A stretch of DNA of 64,000 nucleotides, from the NCBI RefSeq assembly GCF_004771275.1, contig NZ_RQEV01000011.1, forward strand, positions 124,001-188,000, given 5' to 3'. The position numbers and the translations under genes are program-made. Shown one piece after another: positions 9,336 through 17,329 of the stretch. The notes under the pieces are model-generated. The model was given only the letters and a program-made list of their open reading frames with translations. It was not told the origin of the DNA and made no database searches. The DNA comes from Leptospira fluminis (GTDB lineage Bacteria; Spirochaetota; Leptospiria; Leptospirales; Leptospiraceae). How positions within the stretch are numbered: position 1 is the first letter of the stretch; each line of letters begins with the position of its first letter.

Positions 9336-10270
9336 TTCTGTCCTTCCGCTTCGCTTTTCGTTTCCGAACCTTCGGAGGTCAAACGTAAAAACACTTCCTC
9401 GAGAGATTCCGATTTTCTTTCGAATAAAAAGAGCTCGGCTCCCCTCTCGACCAATTCCGCCGGCAAACGTTTCAGGTCCACGTCCGGCTTCGGACGGATC
9501 TCCCAATCCTTACCTTCGTTTGTGAACTCCAAAGAGAGATTCCGCAAATAGGAATCCAAACTCTCGTTTCCTTCGAACCTGAGGCGGATCCTATCCTTGC
9601 CTTGGCGAAGTTCGTCCAATCTGCCCTGCGCCTTTATTTGACCTTTATGTAATATTCCCACTTCGGTGCAGATCTGCTCCACCTCGGGTAATCTGTGGGA
9701 ATTGATCAGAACGGTGACCCCTCGTTTTACGTTTTCTTCCTGAATTCTATCCCTGAATTCCTTATACCCCGCGGGATCCAAACCGGTCCCGGGCTCATCC
9801 AAGAGCAGAAGCTCTGGCTCTGCTCCTAGCGCATGAGCCAGTCCCAGTCTCTGCAACATCCCTTTGGAATAAGTGGAAACTTTGCGATCCGCCGCGTCCG
9901 ATAAACCCATTTGTTTCAGAAGGTCCTTAGACTTTGCCTGCGCCTCCTTCGATCTCAAAAAAGCGAGACGAAGACTCGCTTCTAAAAATTCCCTTCCGCT
10001 TAAATAAGGAGAAACAGCCATCCTCTCAGGAAGATAACCTAAACGCGTTCGCACAGCGGGAGAAGGAACCGCACCCAAAACTTTGCAACTTCCGCTGCTA
10101 GGTCTAGAAAATCCTAGTAGAATTCGAACTAAAGTCGTCTTGCCCGCACCGTTGGGACCGAGTAAACCGAAAATGCCTCCTTTAGAAACTCTCAAATGAA
10201 TGTTTCGGAGAGCTTGCACTCCCGGATAATTTTTACGAAGACTATCGATTTCAATTGCAAATAGGGACAT
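9332..10270 (-). CDS. ABC transporter ATP-binding protein
   Basis: Cytoplasmic ATPase subunit, 312 aa, pairing with the permease that follows. The Walker A motif is GPNGAGKTT (about residues 38-46), the signature is a variant, YSKGM in STYSKGMLQRLGLAHA, and Walker B is LLLLDEPGTGLDP followed by the H-loop NSHRLPE. The order and the variant signature are typical of CcmA/NatA-like exporters with a C-terminal extension, here about 90 residues. The true start is taken as ATG 10270. The upstream extension to 10546 lacks domain character and would overlap the divergent SixA-like gene. Confidence 0.9.
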   Translation of the reverse strand: MSLFAIEIDSLRKNYPGVQALRNIHLRVSKGGIFGLLGPNGAGKTTLVRILLGFSRPSSGSCKVLGAVPSPAVRTRLGYLPERMAVSPYLSGREFLEASLRLAFLRSKEAQAKSKDLLKQMGLSDAADRKVSTYSKGMLQRLGLAHALGAEPELLLLDEPGTGLDPAGYKEFRDRIQEENVKRGVTVLINSHRLPEVEQICTEVGILHKGQIKAQGRLDELRQGKDRIRLRFEGNESLDSYLRNLSLEFTNEGKDWEIRPKPDVDLKRLPAELVERGAELFLFERKSESLEEVFLRLTSEGSETKSEAEGQK

Positions 10271-10369
10271 CGGAAAATCCTTAGACCAAGTGCCGAGAAC
10301 GATACGTTTCCTAGGGTACCCCGGCAATCTTTTTCCGGAGAACTCGGGTTCGAATCCGGTATTTATTCG

Positions 10370-10852
10370 ATGAAGATTATTATAGCAAGACACGGAGAGG
10401 CCGAACCGGATTCTCCGGACGGGAGAGATTCCTCCCGAGTCCTGACGCCAAAAGGAAAAGCGGACGTCGAAAAGATGGCCCGTTTTTTTCTGACCGGTTT
10501 TAAGATCAAAAAAATCTATCACAGTCCTTTCGTACGAACTTCTCAAACGGCTCAGATTTACGGGAATATCTTAAAACCGGAACAGGAAACCGAATCCCTG
10601 GAATTCCTACTTCCCGGAGAGGAATACTCTCAGGCCTGCTCGCTTTTAAAGGATTACACGAATTCCGACGCGATCTTGATCGTCGGGCATAATCCGGACA
10701 TCAGCGTTTTTTCGGAGAAGCTATTGGGAATTTCCGGAGTCGGGAAGTCCTTTCTTTTTACCCCCGGATCCGCTCTAGCGGTCAATGTACCGAGGGAGAA
10801 ATTCCTAGGCGGCCAAATCATCTGGTTCGTTTCTCCGGACTTCCTTTGTTGA
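10370..10852 (+). CDS. sixA: SixA-like phosphohistidine phosphatase (histidine phosphatase superfamily)
   Basis: Small 160-aa member of the histidine phosphatase (phosphoglycerate mutase-like) superfamily. The catalytic ARHGEAE lies at residues 6-12, with the phospho-acceptor His8. A second His is in VGHNPDIS, and LTPKGKADV and SPFVRTSQTA are the usual SixA landmarks. SixA enzymes dephosphorylate phosphohistidine on signalling or PTS proteins. The partner in this organism is unknown. It is divergent from the ABC exporter, with about 100 bp between the starts. Confidence 0.88.
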   Translation: MKIIIARHGEAEPDSPDGRDSSRVLTPKGKADVEKMARFFLTGFKIKKIYHSPFVRTSQTAQIYGNILKPEQETESLEFLLPGEEYSQACSLLKDYTNSDAILIVGHNPDISVFSEKLLGISGVGKSFLFTPGSALAVNVPREKFLGGQIIWFVSPDFLC

Positions 10853-10918
10853 TCCCCTCATAGACTTAAAATTGGGTTTACACCCGACCTCGATCGAAAA
10901 GATCATCCTTAAAGAAAG

Positions 10919-10995
<77 letters not shown>

Positions 10996-11022
10996 AGATT
11001 TCTTTCGAACCTCCGACCGGAA

Positions 11023-11838
11023 TCAGTTTAAGGAAGGCATCACGCATCCTACGATTTCATAAAACCGTAAAATCGTCTTCTCCCTACTTGCCACTTTCGA
11101 TTTATTTAATATAGTAATAGCGACATAATCGCCGCCGTCTTCCGGCACGAACGTTCCCTGGAACCAATAGTTTCCTTCCCAAGAACCCGTCTTACCGAAG
11201 ATCTTTCCTTTTTTTTCCGGACAATCCGACCAACTTAAGGCTTCCCGCCAAAGACGATACGTCCCTTCGTCTATCCGAGAGGGCTTCTTCCAAAAAACCG
11301 AAACCCAGTTCGAATGGATTTCTTCGGGCAAAAGCCGGATCCCGCCTCCGTGCTTTAACGCTTTTTCTCCTTTCCACCAATCCTTCGGTAGCCGACCTTT
11401 TTTTCCCGCATGCGCAATTCCGAGAACCGGACCGTACCCTAAATTGCGAAGAGTAATCTCCAAGGCGACCCTCCCCAAAGACGGCCAAAGCGTCTCGAAG
11501 TAATCGTTGGAAGAATAGAATAGAGCCTCTCGCAAATCGACCTCGCGAGGAGAACCGGGAATATGTTCGTCGAAAATCCGGATCTTCTTTTTAGGATCGA
11601 CGACACGATTTTCCAACAACGAAAGAGCCCAATAAGTTTTGAAAGTGGAAGCGGGGGAAAAGCGGTTTTTTAAATAGGAAAGGTTCCCGGAAACGTCCGT
11701 TTTCGGAACTCCATTCTGATCGAATGCGAACTTGGAGGTTACAATCAATTCGGAGGGATTTTGCGGAGTCTGATCCGCTTCGCAAGGAAGCAGAAAAGAA
11801 AAAGCTACGGAAAGAGCGATAAAATCTAGGAGACGCAC
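11023..11838 (-). CDS. exported class D beta-lactamase-like penicillin-recognising enzyme
   Basis: Serine acyl-enzyme family protein of 271 aa with a hydrophobic signal ending near LLPCEA (residues 16-21), possibly a lipoprotein. The motifs are in order: Ser64-xx-Lys67 in SPASTFK, a class D hallmark; Ser109-Ser110-Asn111 (SxN) in YSSNDYFE; and Lys216-Thr217-Gly218 in FGKTGSWEG. Class D beta-lactamases normally have SxV at the second site, whereas SxN is typical of penicillin-binding proteins. It could therefore be a beta-lactamase, a transpeptidase/carboxypeptidase, or a BlaR-like sensor domain. It is convergent with tRNA-Pro. Activity is inferred only. Confidence 0.85.
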   Translation of the reverse strand: MRLLDFIALSVAFSFLLPCEADQTPQNPSELIVTSKFAFDQNGVPKTDVSGNLSYLKNRFSPASTFKTYWALSLLENRVVDPKKKIRIFDEHIPGSPREVDLREALFYSSNDYFETLWPSLGRVALEITLRNLGYGPVLGIAHAGKKGRLPKDWWKGEKALKHGGGIRLLPEEIHSNWVSVFWKKPSRIDEGTYRLWREALSWSDCPEKKGKIFGKTGSWEGNYWFQGTFVPEDGGDYVAITILNKSKVASREKTILRFYEIVGCVMPSLN

Positions 11839-11888
11839 TCTTTTCCCCTTGCGGATTTGAGGAAGCCGCGCTACAGGAAACTACGAAT

Positions 11889-12146
11889 TCATTTATTCAA
11901 GAATTGCTTCAGCAAATTGTCGCGGATCTCCTCGAATTTAACGATTCCCCATGCCAAAGGTACCTTAAATTTCAGAGCATTTTCGCTCAGGTCTTTTTCT
12001 CCCTGAGCTCTCAGCTCGTCGAAACGCTGCTCCACCTTTTCTTTCCCTTCATTCAGGTCTTCCAAAAGTTTATCGAAGATTTCCTTAGAGGTCTGGACAG
12101 CGCCGATTCCCGCATTGATTAGATCATTTAGCTTTTGGTTATCCAT
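11889..12146 (-). CDS. short phasin-like protein, 85 aa
   Basis: From ATG 12146 the product is entirely helical and amphipathic, beginning MDNQKLNDLINAGIGAVQ. The start resembles the [15 protein letters not shown] opening of the long phasin-like proteins at 38990 and 44206, followed by a charged coiled-coil stretch. Phasins coat polyhydroxyalkanoate granules, although phasin-like proteins also occur without such polymer. The ribosome site AGGAAAAGGAAC precedes the start. A TGCGCCGCA palindrome at 12175-12183 is shared with the two other phasin-like genes. The longer frame to 12269 is rejected because it runs across this operator and lacks family character. Confidence 0.7.
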   Translation of the reverse strand: MDNQKLNDLINAGIGAVQTSKEIFDKLLEDLNEGKEKVEQRFDELRAQGEKDLSENALKFKVPLAWGIVKFEEIRDNLLKQFLNK

Positions 12147-12174
12147 CCGGAACGTTCCTTTTCCTCCATTTTTA

Positions 12175-12183
12175 TGCGCCGCA
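12175..12183. promoter_or_regulatory. TGCnnnGCA operator upstream of the short phasin-like gene
   Basis: TGCGCCGCA, extended on the gene strand to ATTGTGCGGCGCATAA, matches the palindromes ahead of the phasin-like genes at 39404-39438 and 44607-44641. Here only one copy is present, about 29 nt from the start codon. It also lies about 80 bp from the divergent paraoxonase-like gene, which could therefore share control (inference). Confidence 0.55.
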
Positions 12184-12263
12184 CAATAAACGCAAGCAGA
12201 AAATTCTCCCGTTTCACCGGAATCAGGATTGCCAGGAAGGATTTTGGGGGAAATCTGCTTCCC

Positions 12264-13304
12264 ATGCAAAATCGAAGATTCGTCGGATTTCTACTAATAC
12301 TGCCATTTTTACTCCATTGTTCTACAGAAGTAAAAACCATCCCCCTTTCCTCCTGCCAAAAAATCTCGGGCATGCCCGGCCCCGAAGACATGGCCCTCGA
12401 CTCGAAAGCGGACCTACTCTATGTCTCATCACATGAAAGAAGGATTCCCGATCAGGAAGGAAAATTATTCGTATTGGATCTGAAGTCTCCGACCCCGCAA
12501 CTCATTCCCCTGGATACGGATTATCCGAAATCCTTTCAAGCTCACGGAATGAGTCTTTTGATCCGGGGAGATATCTATAGGCTGTATGTGATTTCGCATA
12601 TCGTTCCCTTCCAAGAGCACGCCATCGAAGTCTTCGAAAGAAAATCCCCGCCGAACCAAAAATCGAAAACGGGTGTTTGGAAGCACGTACAAACGTTGAA
12701 AGATCCCTTATTAACCAGCCCGAACGACCTGTTCGTGGTATCCGAAAACGAAATCTACGTATCCAACGATCATGGACAGGGGGGAAAATTCCGCTATTTC
12801 ATCGACGACCTCTTCGGAATCGCAAGAGCGGAGATATCCCTCTTCGACGGAAAAGCTTGGTCTTCCTTAGGAAATCCACTATATTATGGAAATGGAATAT
12901 TATTCGTAAAACAAGCCGACGGGAAGGAGTTCCTCTATAGATCCGGATTCATGGACCGATCGGTCTTTAAATTCCGAGTGGACCGGACTTCCGGTAAAAT
13001 CGTGCTCGGAGATCCCAAAAAGATCTTTTTGGATACCGGAACGGACAATTTGGAATTAGACGAGCATGGAAGAATTCTCGTCGTCGGACATACTTCCACA
13101 TGGAAATTCCTAAGACACCTAAGAAACAAGGACTATCCTTCGCCTACCGAAGTATTCGCGATCTTTCCGGACGATTCCTTTAAGGAAATCTACGCGAATC
13201 CGGGAGAGGAAATATCGGCAGGAAGCACTGCGATCTCTCACAAGGATAAATTATATATTTCGCAAGTTTTCAACGATTTCGTTCTGAGCTGTTCCGAAAA
13301 ATAA
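12264..13304 (+). CDS. paraoxonase/arylesterase-like lipoprotein
   Basis: Exported lipoprotein of 346 aa from ATG 12264, with a signal peptide ending in the lipobox LLHC (Cys19), followed by a six-bladed-propeller family sequence. It keeps the residues that in mammalian PON1 bind the catalytic calcium: Glu41-Asp42 in GPEDMA, Asn154 in SPNDLF, Asn210 in YYGNGI and Asp261-Asn262 in TGTDNLELD. It also keeps both active-site His equivalents, His94 (FQAHGMSL) and His112 (SHIVPF). Paraoxonases hydrolyse lactones and aryl esters. A quorum-quenching or lipid-lactone role would be speculation. Fewer matches outside the motifs make exact substrate assignment impossible. Confidence 0.82.
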   Translation: MQNRRFVGFLLILPFLLHCSTEVKTIPLSSCQKISGMPGPEDMALDSKADLLYVSSHERRIPDQEGKLFVLDLKSPTPQLIPLDTDYPKSFQAHGMSLLIRGDIYRLYVISHIVPFQEHAIEVFERKSPPNQKSKTGVWKHVQTLKDPLLTSPNDLFVVSENEIYVSNDHGQGGKFRYFIDDLFGIARAEISLFDGKAWSSLGNPLYYGNGILFVKQADGKEFLYRSGFMDRSVFKFRVDRTSGKIVLGDPKKIFLDTGTDNLELDEHGRILVVGHTSTWKFLRHLRNKDYPSPTEVFAIFPDDSFKEIYANPGEEISAGSTAISHKDKLYISQVFNDFVLSCSEK

Positions 13305-13367
13305 AACCTCCCCGATTTGCGCAGTTGTTTTCTTGCCGAATTTTACCGCAAATCGAGGATAGTAGGT

Positions 13368-13859
13368 ATGGAAATCACTAAAACTCCCAAGGATTCCGCG
13401 GTGGAGACCAGGCATATCGTAATGCCGGATCATGCAAACCACTACGGAACCCTTTTCGGAGGAATCTTAATGTCCTGGATAGACTTGATCGCCGTAATGG
13501 TCGCCCAAAGACATTGTGGTAGGGAAGCTGTCACAGCCAGCGTGGACAAATTGAATTTTTTAGAGCCGATCTCCGTAGGCGACCATGTCATCCTGAAAGC
13601 CTCGGCGAATTATACGGGACGTTCCTCCATGGAAATAGGAGTCCAAGTCTCCAAGGAAAATCCTTATACCGGAAAGACCGTTCGCGCAACGACCGCATAC
13701 CTGACCTTCGTCGCCTTGGATGAAAATAAGAAGCCCTGTCCGATTCCGAAATTGCTTCCGGAAACGGATATGGAAAAGAGAAGATTCCAGAACGCGATTC
13801 TCCGTCAGGAATCCAACCGCGAGCTTCTCAAAAAGATCAAGGAAAAAGGAATTCCCTGA
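13368..13859 (+). CDS. acyl-CoA thioesterase, hot-dog fold (YciA/BACH type)
   Basis: Single hot-dog domain of 163 aa. Start ATG 13368 follows a GAGGA ribosome site, and the longer GTG/TTG frame upstream has no domain. The typical HANHYGTLFGGILMSWID helix, with the loop preceding it, and TASVDKLNFLEPISVGD are diagnostic of acyl-CoA hydrolases that act as hexamers in the cytoplasm on medium to long acyl-CoA. It follows the paraoxonase-like gene by 63 bp on the same strand and is convergent with the GDSL gene, ending 4 nt before it. Confidence 0.9.
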   Translation: MEITKTPKDSAVETRHIVMPDHANHYGTLFGGILMSWIDLIAVMVAQRHCGREAVTASVDKLNFLEPISVGDHVILKASANYTGRSSMEIGVQVSKENPYTGKTVRATTAYLTFVALDENKKPCPIPKLLPETDMEKRRFQNAILRQESNRELLKKIKEKGIP

Positions 13860-13863
13860 AACA

Positions 13864-14502
13864 CTAAAGGGGAAGACCCGTAATCCTTCCGATCGCCTGG
13901 ATATAAACGGATTTCATGATCGCGATTCCGGCAGGATCCGGATGGATCGGATCCGATTGAGGATACAAAGGAATACTATTTTCCTGTTGTAGAAACGGCG
14001 TTTCCATATCCGCAATCGAATGTGAAGCGGAAAGTCCTTTTAGATATTTGTTGATCGTAAGCACTCCCGTTCGAAAACCCGGGTCAGCAGGAGGAGGCAA
14101 CACGGTTACAAGCAGAACCGCGTTTGTCCGGACAGAAAGATCGGAAATCAATTTATCGTAATTTCCCGGAAATTGATTCGTGGGATAGGAGGAAACGTCG
14201 TTGGTCCCCAATTCGATGATGACGATTCTCGGAGTGTTCGTCAACGCGGTGTCCAATTTTTGGGACCAATCCGGAACGGTGCTACCGGTAATACATACGT
14301 TCAGGACCTGAAAACCGGGCCCTAGGCCGTCCGCTAGATCGAAGGCTTGGGATCTCTCGCAAAGAGAATCTCCGATGATGGAAACCGGAATCGAAGTCGC
14401 CAAAGACAATAGCGCGGAAAGATCCGATTGCTTTTTTTGGGAATAGCATCCGAAACAAAAAAGGAACAAGTGACATCCGAGAAAAACTCTAAGCCGCGAC
14501 AT
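13864..14502 (-). CDS. SGNH/GDSL-family hydrolase, lipoprotein
   Basis: Esterase-type enzyme of 212 aa. The N-terminal hydrophobic signal ends in LFCFGC, with Cys19 as the likely lipid site under the relaxed spirochaete lipobox. All catalytic blocks are present: block I IIGDSLCE with Ser46, block III LGTNDVSS with Asn, and block V DPIHPDPAG with the Asp-His pair. It is the last gene of a set with the GT-C glycosyltransferase, whose stop is 2 nt from this start. De-acylation of a surface glycan or glycolipid is a plausible role from that neighbourhood. Confidence 0.85.
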   Translation of the reverse strand: MSRLRVFLGCHLFLFCFGCYSQKKQSDLSALLSLATSIPVSIIGDSLCERSQAFDLADGLGPGFQVLNVCITGSTVPDWSQKLDTALTNTPRIVIIELGTNDVSSYPTNQFPGNYDKLISDLSVRTNAVLLVTVLPPPADPGFRTGVLTINKYLKGLSASHSIADMETPFLQQENSIPLYPQSDPIHPDPAGIAIMKSVYIQAIGRITGLPL

Positions 14503-14504
14503 TC

Positions 14505-16013
14505 TTATTTTCTCAAATACAACACCGCTTCGGCCTTCACTAGTTTCCTAGGAGTGGAAGGCTCGACCGAGACCGTTTTCATCTTAAAACGGTGCGAATT
14601 CTCGATTAAAAATTTCTGAACATACTCGTTCCTTTTTTGGCCTTCGGAAAATACGAAAGCGTCCACGGTGTCTAAGGTGGCGGAAAAATCCTCCGGAGGG
14701 ATGGGCAATTCTCCGGGAATGAATTCCAAGAGTTGAGCATTGGGCAACCCCTCGACAATCCGGAAATAGGGATCCGGGATCGCCTGCAGATAGATTTTTT
14801 TGGATCCTTTCAGCTCGGTCAGCAGAGCCTCGGAAAACTTGGATCCCAAATCGAAATCCCGATTTGCAAAACCGATCTTTCGATACGCGTAAAACAGGAC
14901 ATATAAATTACAAAAGACTAATAAAGCTGCGACGTACTGAATCCTTCTGCTCCGGATTCTCTCGAAAAAAAACCCTCCCAACGCGGACAAAGGAATGCAT
15001 AAATACATCACATAATAATATTCCGTGGACAAAACGAGGAAGAACAGGACTGCGGAGAACCATAGAAAAAAGAAAAAGGCCAAAACTTTTCTTTCCAAAA
15101 GCTCCCTGCGAACTACCCACAAGCCTAAGGCCAAAGCCGAATAAAACCAGATTCGGGAACCGGGACTTTCGTATCCTCCCAAAAGTACTTTCAGTTTCGT
15201 AACCGGAGAAAACGTCTGAAAAAGTTCCCGCTTCCTACCGAACTGCGCTCCGAATTGGTAAGCGAACAAATCCCAATTCGGATGGATCCAAATCGCCCAC
15301 GAAAAAAAAACGATCGCCCCGCCGAACCAAAAAGACCAAACCTTCCAACCTCTTGCTTTGTGTATCAGAAATAGAGCCGGTATCCCGAAGACTGCCGCGA
15401 ACGGATGGGACAAAAAGGAAAGACCCAAAAAGAATCCGGCCATAAAACCCTCGAATCCGGAAAGAACGCCGATGCTTCCCCTTCCCCAATCCGCTTTTCT
15501 GGAAAGCACCCAAAAACAAGCCAGAGCCCAGAAGAGACAGAGAGATTCCATTCTCGCAGTCCAACCCACTCTTAAAAACAACAGGTCCGTTCCGAGTAAG
15601 AGACAGGCTCCGAGTCTGGCTCTCGGGGAATATCCGACTTCTCTTAACAACAACCAAAAAAGCCAAATGGATCCGAGAGAAACCGACGCCGAAAGAGAAC
15701 GAAGCGTCTCCAGTCCTCCTCCGAATACGGAGAGAACCGTCCCGTTCACGATAAAGAATAAAGGAGGCATCCAAAGCGTCTTCGTCTCCATTCCTCGGAT
15801 AAGTCCTTCCAAAACCGGCGTACGGAAGGACCCGTTTACGGAAAAATCCCAAGACGGAGTATAAAACAAAACCTCGTCCGGCCAAACCGGAGGAAACTCG
15901 GAGCCGGAAAAGCGAAAGGCTAAAACGTATAAAACGGAAAGGAAAATTAAACCGAAAAAGGAAACGGCGGAATACGTTCGATTCGAATTGTCGGATTCAG
16001 GAGACTGGGTCAT
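14505..16013 (-). CDS. GT-C fold glycosyltransferase (family 39/ArnT-like)
   Basis: Integral membrane protein of 502 aa from ATG 16013, with about eleven hydrophobic helices. The first extracytoplasmic loop has VWPDEVLFY, matching the acidic DE catalytic motif of GT-C enzymes that use a polyprenyl- or dolichyl-phosphate sugar. The soluble C-terminal tail (from about residue 400) is long. Family members transfer mannose or aminoarabinose to protein or lipid A. It is co-transcribed with the STAS gene upstream (21 nt apart) and with the GDSL lipoprotein downstream. The acceptor cannot be deduced. Confidence 0.82.
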   Translation of the reverse strand: MTQSPESDNSNRTYSAVSFFGLIFLSVLYVLAFRFSGSEFPPVWPDEVLFYTPSWDFSVNGSFRTPVLEGLIRGMETKTLWMPPLFFIVNGTVLSVFGGGLETLRSLSASVSLGSIWLFWLLLREVGYSPRARLGACLLLGTDLLFLRVGWTARMESLCLFWALACFWVLSRKADWGRGSIGVLSGFEGFMAGFFLGLSFLSHPFAAVFGIPALFLIHKARGWKVWSFWFGGAIVFFSWAIWIHPNWDLFAYQFGAQFGRKRELFQTFSPVTKLKVLLGGYESPGSRIWFYSALALGLWVVRRELLERKVLAFFFFLWFSAVLFFLVLSTEYYYVMYLCIPLSALGGFFFERIRSRRIQYVAALLVFCNLYVLFYAYRKIGFANRDFDLGSKFSEALLTELKGSKKIYLQAIPDPYFRIVEGLPNAQLLEFIPGELPIPPEDFSATLDTVDAFVFSEGQKRNEYVQKFLIENSHRFKMKTVSVEPSTPRKLVKAEAVLYLRK

Positions 16014-16033
16014 AAGGCTCCCGATCGACGAAC

Positions 16034-16384
16034 CTATTTCAGGGTGGCGACAGCTTCCTGCTCGGTTTCGTAAACTTCGAACAGATCCAATAATTCGACC
16101 ACGTCGAATACTTTTTTGACGTTGGGAGTAATACAACAAAGCTTCAATTTCCGGCTTTGTTTTTCCAACTCTCGCACCATCCCTACGAAGATGCGTATAC
16201 CGGAAGAGGAAATGTAGGAAATATTTTGCAGATTGATTACGATATCTCCCGCGCCAGATTGGACATCGTCCAACAATTTCGCCTCAACTTCATCGGAATG
16301 GGTAATATCTAATCTTCCGTCCAACTGAACGAGAGTGTGTTTCCCGATTTTTTTGGTCTTAATTTCCAAGTGAGGCTCCCGCAA
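16034..16384 (-). CDS. STAS-domain anti-sigma-factor antagonist
   Basis: Single STAS domain of 116 aa, SpoIIAA-like. The phosphorylation loop reads ISYISSSGIRIFVG, with Ser in the usual position of the DSSGLG-type motif. It follows the beta strand DIVINLQN. Partners in this family are serine kinases of the RsbW/SpoIIAB type, none of which is found nearby. It starts the operon with the glycosyltransferase and GDSL genes, although the functional link is unclear. Confidence 0.92.
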   Translation of the reverse strand: MREPHLEIKTKKIGKHTLVQLDGRLDITHSDEVEAKLLDDVQSGAGDIVINLQNISYISSSGIRIFVGMVRELEKQSRKLKLCCITPNVKKVFDVVELLDLFEVYETEQEAVATLK

Positions 16385-16502
16385 AACGGTTTGGGAAGCG
16401 TCTCCCTCCCATTGTTACAAAATGGAAAAGAAACGCTCTTTCCAGACTAAAATAGGGAGGAAATAAGGTTTTACAACAAATTTTTAACGTTTCTCTCTTG
16501 GT

Positions 16503-17147
16503 TCAAGCTGCCAAAGAAAGGATTTCATCCAGCGGAAAGGAATCTCCCTGACTCGGCAAAGGAACCCCGCTTAAGAGCGCCTCCACGGAGCGAGCGGAAC
16601 TCAAACCTAGTTGGTGCTGGATTTTTTTCCGCCCCCAACCGACTTCCCGCAAATGGGTCGCTAAAGAGCGACGTAAAATCGTAATACTGACTGATAACCC
16701 CGTTTCTTTTTCTAGCTTGGAAAACATTTTCTGGATCGTGCGAGGATGGACGTTTCCGTTCCGACCGGAAAATAAAAACTCGTCTCCCGGTTTTCTTTCA
16801 CAGGCAAACCATAAGAGCCTTCGGAGGGAAAGAGAACAAGTAAGGGAAAGATCGCGAGTCGCCGACTTTTTGGAACTACCGATATGAACGAGATTTTTCT
16901 CCCAATCCACATCGCGCACTCGGAGGAAAACCAACTCGGAAATATGAAGACCGAACGAGTAAATCATCTGGATCCAAAGAAAATGTCTCTCATTCCCTTT
17001 TGCAACTTTGATGATCCGACCCATTTCCTGTTTGGTCAAATAGGTCTTGCGCATTTCCGTAGGAAGAGAACCCACCTCGAGAGGTCTTGTTGGCTGCAAA
17101 GAATCTACTGAATTCATTTTCTGATTTTTTCCTTTAAACCATTTCAT
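16503..17147 (-). CDS. degenerate tyrosine-recombinase (XerC/D-like) fold protein, probably catalytically inactive
   Basis: The catalytic-domain fold of phage integrase/Xer proteins is recognisable over 214 aa from ATG 17147: IYSFGLHISELVFLRVRD, then GSSKKSATRDLSL, then ILRRSLATHLREVG and LGLSSARSVE. Compared with the canonical set, Arg-I is His68, the box II His is Thr156, the His/Trp is Leu172 and the nucleophilic Tyr position is Leu181. Arg-II (Arg159) and the beta-hairpin Lys remain. No N-terminal SAM-like core-binding domain is evident. It might bind DNA without cutting. GTG 17165 is an alternative start. There are no phage genes or attachment repeats around it. Confidence 0.75.
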   Translation of the reverse strand: MKWFKGKNQKMNSVDSLQPTRPLEVGSLPTEMRKTYLTKQEMGRIIKVAKGNERHFLWIQMIYSFGLHISELVFLRVRDVDWEKNLVHIGSSKKSATRDLSLTCSLSLRRLLWFACERKPGDEFLFSGRNGNVHPRTIQKMFSKLEKETGLSVSITILRRSLATHLREVGWGRKKIQHQLGLSSARSVEALLSGVPLPSQGDSFPLDEILSLAA

Positions 17148-17329
17148 TTTGGTGGAATCTCTCACTTATAAAGAGCGGGAAAAGTAGATTTTGGGCAAAT
17201 CCCCAAGTGCATCGCGGAAAAGACATTACCCGTTCAGAACATCCCATGGAGGCTGTAATCCACATTCCGCCGTCCTAATCAAAATCCTCTTGATTTCAAA
17301 CAAGAGACAATCGCTACGAAAGGACTCCG

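Noticed and set aside
10345..10360. T-arm-like GGGTTCGAATCC before the SixA-like gene
   Set aside because: Only a 3-bp stem can be formed, no acceptor stem, D arm or anticodon arm is found around it, so it is not a tRNA gene or fragment.
16503..17165. Integrase of a prophage or genomic island
   Set aside because: No phage genes, no flanking direct repeats, no adjacent tRNA, and the recombinase catalytic residues are missing.
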